64,000 nt of DNA, from assembly GCA_036245525.1 (NCBI GenBank), contig BTPG01000006.1:73524227-73588226 (forward strand). Reading direction: 5' to 3'. Below the pieces are notes generated by a model. That model made no database searches and was not told the origin of the DNA. It saw nothing but the letters and a program-made list of their open reading frames with translations. Positions 55,211-64,000 of this stretch are shown piece after piece. Position numbers and translations under genes: made by a program. The stretch comes from Semisulcospira habei. Lineage: Eukaryota > Mollusca > Gastropoda > Semisulcospiridae. The first letter of the stretch is position 1, and every line of letters starts with the position of its first letter.

Positions 55211-55552
55211 ACATTTTGAGAAAACATGGATTTTGTTAGTGCAGAAGCCATCCCTTTACTTATTGTCAGACGTGTGGATCGGTCATAACGTGAGCCATAA
55301 GAGCGTTGCTTTCTTGTTGTTATACTCGACCTTGTTTCACAAAGGCAATGTGCAAGTATGGCCGGGGCCTTCCCGAAAAGCGACCGTGTTTGGTCCAAGG
55401 ACCTTTTGCTTGCCTCTGTTTAGGAGCGTAGTTGACTGATGTCGATTTGCTGCCTGGATTTCTGTCTGTTTTTAACTCACGCACGCCACCGCCCCCTCCC
55501 ATCGTATCACTTTGCGTGTTGACTGCACGCATTTCATCCGTATTGTCTGCAG

Positions 55553-55690
55553 AAGTCAAGCCGGGCCGGAGCTGCGCTGGCAACGCGTTAAACTGCGTCT
55601 CCAGGGCCACTTGCACAACCTCCGGTACTGCTAGCACGTGCACTTGCGATACGACTGTGTCGACGGCCGACTCTGTCACTAATTTGTGCA
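55553..55690 (+). CDS. Module exon 1 of block 2 (six cysteines)
   Basis: The acceptor is GTCTGCAG and the donor GTAAGT at 55691. It is 138 bp, phase 1-1. Spacing is C-x6-C-x5-C-x8-C-x-C-x13-C (RSCAGN, NCVSRATC, STCTC, NLC). It is the intact version of the exon cut at 27241. It lies on the same strand as exons 1-3 and probably belongs to the same gene, separated by the large element in an intron. Confidence 0.82.
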
Positions 55691-56061
55691 GTAAGTATGA
55701 CCCTTTGATTCTTTATGCCAAGACATCTACCATTGCTTAGCATAGGCCAGAATGTCCATTTTTTTAAACATAAGCGAGATTTTCGTCGTCAAGCGTCAAG
55801 AGGCAAAAACAATAAATAATCAGCATCAAGAGGCAAATAAAATAATAACCCCCTCCCCCGCATGCGTGGAGGGGGGGGGGGGGCTTGTGATGTTATTTAC
55901 TTCTTGACGTGTTCATTGTATCCATGGTCTTTGGGTGGTTACAAGTTTAGTTTATTTTGCCATGTGTTTGCGATACTTTCATAAGCGGGGGCCTTATGAT
56001 GTTATTTGCCTCTAGTGTTTGCATTTTTCTACTGCAATGATTGGCTTTATCATTCCTCAAG

Positions 56062-56205
56062 AAATCATTGCGGGTAAGGTTGGTGGCACGTGCACCGCCG
56101 GAAATGACGCAAGCTGTACTGACGCAAACGCACAATGCCCGACATCAGGCACCGCGGTCTGTACATGCAAGTCGCCCTACGTCGCCTCGTCCCAGTATAC
56201 ATGTG
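56062..56205 (+). CDS. Module exon 2 of block 2 (six cysteines)
   Basis: The acceptor is ATTCCTCAAG and the donor GTGAGT at 56206. It is 144 bp, phase 1-1. It is a near-identical paralogue of 27679-27822 (CTAGNDASC, VCTCKSPYV), with a handful of substitutions that mostly conserve the cysteines and glycines. The acceptor has CAAG where block 1 has CTAG, so it remains usable. Confidence 0.84.
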
Positions 56206-56723
56206 GTGAGTAGTTTTAGTCTAGTTCGGTTTGGGATCGTTGGGTTTAACGCGGAAGCTCATAAGAATTCTTGTCTCTTGTTATATCTGCGTTCCCTCAG
56301 CCTATGTTTGTCCCATTTACATCTGTTCTTTTTTACGCGAATGTCGGTCCTCGTGCAGTCGTCCCAGAAACGCTGTTCTTGATCACAGGCACCGAAGGTG
56401 TTAATTCCGTTTGGTTTGCTCTCGTCTTATTTTGATTATTTTTTGTTTAAGGTTGTTTAAAGCGATCTGATACAACGGGGAATTAAAGTTTTCTTGTCTC
56501 AATTAAGACTGTTCCCTCCTTTAAATTGCCCCTTGTGCGCATCGGTGGAACTCTCGTACGTACAAAGGCGATGAAGAACATAAACGGCATTTTACGACAT
56601 TCAAACTTTGTATACGTGAAGTAAGCCTTTTTGTCCAGCATTATTTTAAGACATACCAGGAACATTTATAGAGAATATATTGGCTATACAGAGTCAGTCC
56701 TTAAGTGGCACCTGGTAAATTCA

Positions 56724-57012
56724 TTGGACTTATTAGCCATTGTGAGAAAACGCAAACTGAAGTGGTATGGGCATGTCACACGTTCAGCAGGGCTTGCCAA
56801 AACAATCCTGCAAGGCACTGTGCAAGGAGGACGAAGGAGAGGAAGACAGAGGAAAAGATGGGAGGACAATATCCCAGAGTGGACAGGACTGAAGCTGGGC
56901 GATACGCTGAGAATGGCAGAAAACAGAGAGGAATGGAGGGAGCTAGTTGTTAAGTCATCAGTGGTGCCCCAACGGTCGGCAAGACTACGGGATATAGATA
57001 GATAGATAGATA
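56724..57012 (+). mobile_element. RTE-type LINE 3' fragment with 10-bp target duplication
   Basis: Encodes the last 90 codons of the RTE ORF ([42 protein letters not shown]) and ends in (GATA)n. It is flanked by GGTAAATTCA at 56714-56723 and 57013-57022. The paralogous intron at 28609-28620 has GGAAAATTAAA and no insertion. Confidence 0.9.
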
Positions 57013-57193
57013 GGTAAATTCAGCCGTGGGACTAAATCGCTTAAGGTCCTTTGATCCAGCATAGCTGGTAACATTTTTCACATGTAGCTTACATATAGTA
57101 AATACGCTATTTATTGTAAATGAATTTGTGTACTGGTCAGCGGTTTTGGACCTTAGGCTCAGCAATACACGATCACGCACCATTCTATTCCAG

Positions 57194-57340
57194 CCGCGCC
57201 GGCGGGGAGGGTGGGTGGCTCCTGTACGGCTGGAAATGACGCCTCGTGCAATGACCCTAACGCCGTGTGCACGGGGACTGGCACCTCTGCAGTGTGCACT
57301 TGCAAAACGGGCTTCGAGACCAAGTCGGACCTGACCTGTG
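57194..57340 (+). CDS. Module exon 3 of block 2 (six cysteines)
   Basis: The acceptor is TTCTATTCCAG and the donor GTAAGT at 57341. It is 147 bp, phase 1-1. It encodes GGSCTAGNDASC, AVCTGTGTSAVC and TCKTGFETKSD. The paralogue is 28798-28944. Confidence 0.85.
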
Positions 57341-57376
57341 GTAAGTGTACCTTTTGCGGGAATCCCCCCTCCCTCC

Positions 57377-57413
57377 CACACACACACACACACACACACA
57401 CATACAACCCCTT

Positions 57414-57469
<56 letters not shown>

Positions 57470-57740
57470 ACACACACACCCCTCAACCCCAACCCCCCCC
57501 CACCCCACCCCCCCCCCAGCCCCAAGACAGATTTTCCAATGATCCAAAGTTCCAAGATCCATGTTTTATAATATGCCACACAGACCAGTTCGGGGAGTAC
57601 GCCACAAGTACGCCTCCATTATTAACATGAGATGCTATGGATGGCAGAAGTGTATTTGTGATGTACTATGTACTATAACCACCATCAGCACCACCCAACG
57701 ACCCCACCCCACCCCCCCCCCCCCCCCCCCCCGCTACCCC
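57377..57740. repeat. (CA)n and poly(C) tracts in the intron
   Basis: CA repeats at 57377-57480, C-rich runs to 57522 and at 57711-57733. Positions correspond to the C/CA-rich part of the block 1 intron, but the lengths differ greatly. Confidence 0.92.
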
Positions 57741-57937
57741 TATACACACACACGCAAGCACGCACGCACGCACACACACACACACATACACATTCAGACA
57801 GACCCTCTCGGGGATTACACCACACGGACGCTGCTATTATTCTTGTGGTGTACACTACCCTCCCCCAATGCGGGGCGTCTTGAACGAGTAACAGATTTTT
57901 CTCTCTCCTAAATACCTGTTTATTGTGTTTGTTTCAG

Positions 57938-58018
57938 TGGTGGCGACTGGCGCGGACTGCAGCGGCACTAAGGCAACTCTTTGCAAAACCACAGATGTTT
58001 GTGAGAACAGCCTGTGCA
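57938..58018 (+). CDS. Module exon 4 of block 2 (half module)
   Basis: The acceptor is TTTGTTTCAG and the donor GTGAGT at 58019. It is 81 bp, phase 1-1. Its coding sequence equals that of 29408-29488. No further exon is recognised before the window ends, so the gene must continue to the right or stop in unseen sequence. Confidence 0.82.
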
Positions 58019-58300
58019 GTGAGTGCAACCCGTACCTTTTGCGGGTGAATACTATACAGACCTAGACAGGCCCACTCGGACTTCTAAAAGGAAGAGGGTA
58101 GGGGAAGGGGGGGGGGGTCCGAAAATTTTGAAATAGCCGGCTTATTTGAACGGCTGCTATAAATTTTAGATGTTTGTGTAAGCATGTTTATTTTGAAACA
58201 AAAAGTTTACAACCCAAAACTTTGATAAATGATGTCGTAATAGCGTGTTGTTTTCTTCGTTGGGATGTTCTGTCTTTTTTGTTGGCTCAAGTGCGAACAG

Positions 58301-58580
58301 TGGCGGATCCAGGAAGGGGGCAGCGGGCCCTGGCCCTCGTCAGCCCCGGCATTTTTTTAAAAAAAATTTTAATTATTTTATTTTTTGTGGTGGATGGTTG
58401 GATAGGAAGGGCTTTTTTATTTAGTGCTATTTGGTTGGTCACGTTATATATATACTGGCGGCAGGTTGGTTGATGAGATTTCTTTTCATCACTGTACGCA
58501 GTCTTCTTCTTGTCCTCTCTTACGTACTGACTCAGTGGGTGGGCCTAATGTGTCGAAACTAGTTAAATAACCTCAGTTCG
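58301..58580. mobile_element. hAT-like terminus fragment
   Basis: Begins CAGTGGCGGATCCAGGA, a terminal sequence common to many hAT-type transposons. No matching right end or transposase is seen before the LINE at 58585, so only a piece is present. Confidence 0.45.
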
Positions 58581-58584
58581 TACT

Positions 58585-60600
58585 AAATACTTTATTTACG
58601 CCTGTCACCCTTCCCAGGGTATAGGCCGTCGACGAGAGACCTCCAGCGACTCCTGTCCTGTGCTTCTCCTTCGATTTTACCCCAGGTAGTTCCCAGTCTC
58701 TTGATGTTTGCTTGGAGGTCTCGACGCCAGGTGTTTCTCGGCCTGCCTCTTTTCCTCTTTCCCTGGGGGTTCCATGACAATGCCTGCCTAGTGATACTGG
58801 AAGCTGGCTTTCTCAGACTGTGACCAATCCATTCCCATCTTCTTCGCCCAATTTCATTCTCTGCTGTTATCTGCTCTGTTCTCTCCCAGTGTCTGACGTT
58901 GCTGATCTTCTCTGGCCAGTGGATTTTCAAAATTTTACTAAGGCAACTGTTTATGAAGATCTGTACTCTGTTGACTGTGGTTTTTGTCAATCTCCAAGTC
59001 TCTGCTCCATATAGGAGAACTGCTTTTACGTTGGAGTTGAAAATCCGGACTTTGGTGTGTTGTGACAGCTCTCTGGAACTCCACACTTTTTTCAACTGGA
59101 GAAAGGCTGCTCTGGCTTTACCGATTCGTGCTCTGACATCTGCATCAGTGCCGCCTTTTTTTGTCTATGATGTTCCCGAGATAAGTGAAGGACTCCACCT
59201 CCTCCAACGGGGTACCAGCAAGCAGGACTGGTTCTTCCCTGGTTGCGTTCAGCCTCATTCTCTTTGTTTTCTGTTTGTGGATGGTGAGGCCCACTTGGGA
59301 CGAGATGTCAGCAAGCCTCGTGGTCTTGTCCTGTATTTATTGATTAGTGTGGGACAGTAAAGTAAAGTCGTCTGCAAAATCGGGTCGTCAAGCTGTGTCC
59401 ACAGTGTCCACTGTATTCCACTTCGTCTGTGCTCTGTGGTCCTCTTCATGACCCAGTCTATGGCCAGTAGGAAGAGGAACGGAGACACCGGTTCTGACCT
59501 GGAGCTCCCTGGTGAACTGCCCTTCGTGGATCACGCGACATGTCATGCCATCGTAGCTGCTCTTGATCAGGCAGACGAGCTTTGTGGGTACACCGTAGTG
59601 TCGTAGGAGTTTCCACAGAGTCTCTCGGTCCACGCTGTCAAATGCTTTCTCGTAATCCACAAAGTTGACGTACAGCGGGGAGCTCCACTCCAGAGACTGT
59701 TCCACGATGATGCGGAGAGTGGCGATCTGGTCTGTACATGATCGGTTTTTCCTTAATCCTGCTTGCTGGTCTCACAGCTGGGGGTCAACGGAGCTCTTCA
59801 TTCTCTCCAGGATGATCCTGTTGAAGACCTTTCCTGGTACTGACAGCAAGGTGATTCCTCTGTAGTTGGAACACTTGCTGAGGTCGCCTTTCTTGGAAAG
59901 TTTGATTAGGTACCCCTCCTTCCAGTCAGCCGGTATCACCTCCTCTTCCCAGATCTTTCCAAACAGTGGGTACAGCAGCTCTACTGTTGTCTCTAGGTCT
60001 GCTTTCAGAGACTCCGCTGGGATGCCATCTGGTCCTGCTGCTTTGCCGTTCTTCAAAAATGCCACTGCTCTTCTGATCTCTTCCCGGCTGGGTCTGTCAC
60101 AGCTGATGGGTAAGTCGGTCTCTGCTGGCTGGATGTCTGGGGGGTCGGGTGGGGTGGGTCTGCTCAGTAACTCTTCAAAATAGTCGGCCCATCTGTCGAG
60201 TTGGTCTGCTCTGTCTGCAATAGGCTTGCCTTCTTTGTCTTTTACTGGAATTTCTGTATGGCCATACTTTCCCGACAATCTTCTGGTAATGTCGTAGAGC
60301 TGTTTCATGTTGCCGCTGCCTGCTGCCCTTTCCGCCTCTGCTGCCAGGCTGTTTGTGTAGGCCCTATTGTCTGCCCTGATACTCTTCTTCACCTCGCGGT
60401 TGGCTTCCGAGTATTCTTCCTGTGCCCTTGCTTTGGCTACTCTCGTGCGACTGTTGTTGACAACTGCTTTCTTCTGCTTCCTCACTTTTATCTTCTTCAA
60501 GTCTGTGCCAACAGCCAGTCCTTGTGATGGTGTTTCCTGAACCTTACAGTGTCTTTGCAGGTTGAGTTCAGCGCCTCTCTGCCCACTCGGCACCGGCTTC
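58585..60600 (-). mobile_element. LINE on the minus strand, ORF2 C-terminal two-thirds
   Basis: Read from 60593 down: a basic region (VRKQKKAVVNNSRTRVAKA), a linker, RRAVAFLKNGKAAGPDGIPAE (about 60080), LIKLSKKGDLSKCSNYRGI, a stop at 59772-59774, FVDYEKAFDSVDRETLW (motif A, about 59640), then GVSVPLP in a shifted frame. DFADDFTLLS (motif C, about 59362-59390) is visible in a third frame. The end encodes LLYGAETWRLTK, IGHSLRKPASSITRQAL, and RDRSRWRSLVDGLYP to 58592. One stop and at least two frameshifts make it dead. The clade is probably RTE- or CR1-related. Confidence 0.87.
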
Positions 60601-60770
60601 CACGTGGCGTGGGTGGGTAGTCCACTCAGTCCCTGACTGAGTGGGCTAGCAGAGGGGTGCCATCTTTGTCCAGGATTAGGACTTGATGTCAGCAGATATG
60701 TTGTTCAGTCTTTTTCACTGGTCCGGTTTTTAAGGAGCTGTGCTAACCCAGGTCGTACCTTGTTGGATTG
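60600..60770. other. Junction between two LINEs
   Basis: No open frame or repeat recognised. The upstream part may still belong to the minus-strand LINE. Confidence 0.4.
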
Positions 60771-61256
60771 GTCCTTAAAAATACTCGTAAATTTTTTAAC
60801 CTTTGGATCCCAAGTGTTTGCCATGCTTGGAGACCCGTGTCGGGGGAGAAGAGGATCCTGGTGGCTGAGGTTCCCTTTGGGTTACAGCTCACTGGTGCCA
60901 ACACTCCACTTTGGCCTTGACTTCTACCTAAACGGGAGGCTAGTCGTACCGGCCTAGTCAATCGGCTCTTGTCACGTTGAGCCCTATCCCACTGTTGACA
61001 TGCGGGTTGATATATGGAGCACCATGCTATAGCCTCTGCTGCTGATTAGGTGCTTTACGCTAGTATTCCCCTGCATTCAACAGTGTGATAGAAGGTGGTG
61101 GCTCAGACGGTTCAATCGGGCGTACCCCCTTGAGTATATCTTTCGGGCAGTCCCCATTGTGCGTCGGCTGGAGACCCGCCGACGTTTGCACTTTCCCATG
61201 TTGGGCTCGGTGGCGGGCGGGGACCCCCGGGGGATGAATATCTCTACTATTATAAT

Positions 61257-62717
61257 ATGGGGAGAAAAAAACTTGCACAGAAGCGGCACATAGCCATCAA
61301 CATTGAACATGACAGTGACTCGGACTGTGAGGAAGCGACGCCTCAGGCGTCGGCCGTATGGCCTCGCTTCCTCATTGTCCATAGCAAGGTGAAGGAGAAA
61401 CCTGTTACCAAGCTGCATCCTTTTCTGGTGGGGGAGACCCTCAGGAGCCGTGTTGGCAGGCCTGACGCCCAGCGCCAAAGGTCTGGTGACTTGCTGGTGG
61501 AGTGCCGTACCCGGGCACACTCCAGCGGGCTACTAAGGCTCTCTTCCATCGGAGACACTCCAGTGGAGGTCACACCCCACAAAAACTATGAATTCGTCAA
61601 GAGGCGTAATCAAAGATCAAGCTTTGGCAGAACTGTCAGAAGATGAACTTGTACGGAACCTTACTTGCGTCAGGCGCTTCGCTTCCAAGCGAGGTGGTGG
61701 GGAGATCCGTCTCCCTACCATCATCCTGACGTTTGGCACCCCCACCCCTCCTACTACCATCTGGGGAGGTTACTACTCCTTGAGAGTAAAAAAGTACGTC
61801 CTTCTCCCCCTCCGGTACTTTAAGTGCCAAAAGTATGGCCATGGGCAGAAGACATGCCGCCAGGCAGAGGCTTGATGCGCCCGTTGCACTAAGCCCGGAC
61901 ACTCTGCTGAGTCCTGCACAGCCACCCCCCTGTGTGTGAATTGCCAGGGGGCGCATATGGCTTCGGACAAGAAATGCCCTCTTTGGATATCCGAGTGCAA
62001 GATTCAGCAGGTGCGTTTGGAGAAGGGGCTGTCCTTTCTGGACGCCAAAAAACTTGTTGAAGGCCCTGGTGCAGCTGCGGCTGTCCCAACCTCTAACACT
62101 TCTGTGTATACTTTCAGTGCAGCGGTGGCAGACAAGCGCCCCACCAAAGACTTCTCATGTCAAACCCAACTTCATGGTTGGGGGTGGAGCCTCGGCTCCT
62201 CACGCCCCTGGAGAGTAACCCTCCTCCGGTGGTGACAAGGAGCCAGGGAACGCAGAAGGCGGACACTGCCGGTCCGGTAGTGCTTCCTTCTGCTGCGCCT
62301 AAGCCTCAGCCCCCACCCAAACCTGCTAGTTTGTCAACGCCAAAGGCTTCTGGCTCTGGTCAGCCTTCTAAGGTCGCTAACTCTAGCGGCAGGAACGCTG
62401 CCCAGGACCAGAAGTCTAAGAAATCTATTGGACCGCTGTGTGCACGGGCCCAGAAGGGGAAGACTGATGTACCCCTTCAAAACAATTATGCTGCATTGGA
62501 GGAGCGGATGGAGGGGGTGGAAGTTGTCGTTGCTGATGCTGCGGCAGCTCCACCCCCTTCATCTCCGAAGAATCAGAGGAGGCCCGGGAGCCGGCCCCCC
62601 TCTGTTTCTTCAACTCCTTCCAAAGCAAAGGAAAAAGGGGGGAAAACTCCTTACCCCCATATAAGACATAATCATGTACTCTCTGCTTCAGTGGAATTGT
62701 CGTGGTTTTCACGCTAA
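61257..62717 (+). pseudogene. Gag-like ORF1 of the I/Nimb-like LINE
   Basis: ORF1 proteins bind element RNA. The ATG at 61257 opens 129 codons (WPRFLIVHSKVKEKPVTKL, VGRPDAQRQRSGDLLVEC, DTPVEVTPHKN). The frame shifts near 61585 into one starting MNSSRGVIKDQALAEL. Zinc knuckles follow at about 61825-61975 (CQKYGHGQKTC, CARCTKPGHSAESC, CVNCQGAHMASDKKC). A TGA at 61873-61875 lies between the first and second knuckle. Another shift leads to the Pro/Ser/Lys-rich tail (62157-62717). It overlaps the ORF2 start by about 47 bp. Confidence 0.82.
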
Positions 62718-64000
62718 CTTTGAGGAATTACGTCTTTTAGTCAAGTTCTATAACCCCTCAGTAATATCTCTTCAGGAGACTTACCTGAAGACTTCTGAAC
62801 CTGTGTCCTTTAAATGGTTTTAACGTTATACATAAAGGCTCTGATTCGGAGAGGTGCTCGGGTGGGGTGGCTCTTCTCATTAGTAGCCAAATTTTATGTA
62901 GCCCCGTTAGCGTCGACACCTGTCTTCAGGCTGTCGCAGCTCGGGTTACCTTGAAAAAGACCATAACCATATGCAGATTACTTGCCACCATCCCTGCGGG
63001 TCTGCAGTAACGATATTTTTAACTTAGTAGATCAACTGCCCCCTCCCTTTATTCTCATGGGGGATTTTCACTGTCACGCTCACCTTTGGGGTAGTGACCT
63101 CTATGGTGGCAGAAGTCAGATATTAGAAGATGTTTATTCTCAACTTAACCTATGTGTCTTTAACGATGGCTCACCTACATACTCTAACTCAGGTTCAGGA
63201 TCTAGTTCTGTTCTAGACCTCACTGTGTGTGATCCTTCTCACATGCTGGACTTTGACTGGAAGGTTCACGACGACCTGTGTGGTAGTGACCACTTCTCAG
63301 TAGTCCTGTCATCGGTCAGCTGTGAGGAGGATTCGCCGGTGGGGCGCTGGAATCTCAAGAAAGCTAACTGTCCTCTGTTCGCCTCCCTCTGTCAGTCTCG
63401 TCATACAGAGGAAGTGGTCATGTCAGCTGAAGAACCTGATTCTTGTTTTACTTCTATTTTGTTGGACGTAGCAGGTGAAACCATCCCTAGAACTTCCGCA
63501 TCACTCCCTCGGAAGCCGACAGTACTATGGTTCAATGAAGAGTGCCGCAAGCCCCCCAAAATGCGCAAATCTGCTCAGCGACGTGCTTTTCGTAATCCGT
63601 CGCAAGCGAATATTTTAAAATTTAAAAGACGGCGGGCAAAAGCCCGTTACATTTTTAAACGTGAACGCCGTGGTTCCTGGAGACGCTCCGTCTCATCTTA
63701 ATTTTCTAGGACTCCATCCCAAAAAGTCTGGAAGGCTGTTTGAAGAATTAAGGCCAGGGGTGGCTCGGCTTCTGTCGGCCATCTTAGAGATGGTGCCAGT
63801 TTGGTCACGGATAAAAAGGCTGTGGCCAATTTGCTTGCCTCCACCATTGCCCATAATTCTTCCACAGAGCATTATTCATCTTTCTTCCAGAGAGAGAAGG
63901 AGAAGCGAGAGTCTTGTACTTGTAATTTTATATCGGATAACTCGGAAGACTATAATGCCCCTTTTACGTTTTCAGAATTGCAGAAAGCCATGCAGAAATG
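62671..64000 (+). pseudogene. ORF2 endonuclease of the I/Nimb-like LINE (partial)
   Basis: The ATG at 62671 begins MYSLLQWNCRGFHANFEELR and ISLQETYLK (catalytic Glu). A TAA at 62821-62823 and frame changes follow. From 62982 the frame encodes FILMGDFHCHAHLWGS (GDFH where GDFN is usual), SSVLDLTVCD, and CGSDHFSVVLS (SDH). It ends at 63701 after a basic region. Coding continues in another frame (LFEELRPGVARLL) and then FSELQKAM at the window edge. Reverse transcriptase not reached. Confidence 0.82.

Larger units (their letters stand above)
60770..64000 (+). mobile_element. I/Nimb-like LINE, 5' part, running off the window
   Basis: A leader of about 490 bp precedes a gag-like ORF1 and an ORF2 endonuclease. 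The reverse transcriptase would lie beyond 64000. The ORF1 with zinc knuckles and the endonuclease opening LLQWNCRGFHANFEEL are the usual layout of I-type elements. Confidence 0.82.

Noticed and set aside
57345..57630. His/Thr-rich and Val/Cys-rich open frames
   Set aside because: They are translations of (CA)n and poly(C) tracts in an intron.

Overview
The window looks like a repeat-dense chromosome segment from an invertebrate animal, most probably a mollusc or another lophotrochozoan. Four things point that way: GT-AG introns with phase-1 exons encoding cysteine-rich EGF/EB-like modules; a secreted-protein first exon with a TATA-like promoter; many non-LTR retrotransposons (L2, RTE, I/Nimb-like and CR1/Jockey-like); and a Polinton/Maverick-type DNA transposon. 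Nothing is bacterial: there are no operons, rRNAs, intact tRNA genes or CRISPR array. The species assignment is inference.

Region 1-19.4 kb is intergenic repeat. It holds LINE remnants (1-1535 and 5.0-7.0 kb), a tRNA-derived SINE with a target duplication (7366-7539), several families of short, almost perfect palindromes and TIR-bearing miniature elements, and a very homogeneous array of eight 522-527 bp units (12411-16626) flanked by a 14-bp direct repeat.

Region 19.4-29.5 kb and 55.5-58.0 kb carries the only apparent host gene (plus strand). It has a signal-peptide exon (19712-19757) and symmetric phase 1-1 exons for cysteine-rich modules. A four-exon block is present twice (27.2-29.5 and 55.5-58.0 kb), apparently from a tandem duplication of a unit of about 4 kb. 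A decayed Polinton fragment (22.74-27.24 kb) has cut the first exon of the first block.

Region 29.64-53.98 kb is a Polinton-like element sitting in the intron after the first block. It has interrupted terminal inverted repeats of about 1.8 kb, AG...CT ends, an imperfect 6-bp target duplication, and an empty site preserved in the duplicated block at about 58.146 kb. Inside are decayed genes for a family B DNA polymerase, a retrovirus-type integrase, a capsid-type protein and several conserved but unnamed element proteins. They are broken by nested insertions: L2, RTE and zinc-finger-tailed LINEs, MITEs, and a LINE with a large internal deletion. Because both TIR arms and both exon blocks are present, several nested insertions have an empty site in the same window, so their relative order can be read.

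Region 54.1-55.2 kb is a degenerate tandem repeat of roughly 165-190 bp period. Region 58.3-64.0 kb holds a hAT-like terminus, a 2-kb LINE on the minus strand, and the 5' two-thirds of an I/Nimb-like LINE (CCHC gag-like ORF1 and endonuclease) that runs off the window.

The observations most worth a second look are the palindrome families, whose two arms change together between copies (one copy sits between perfect 17-bp direct repeats), the satellite array that shares sequence with a dispersed TIR element, and the dated stack of insertions.
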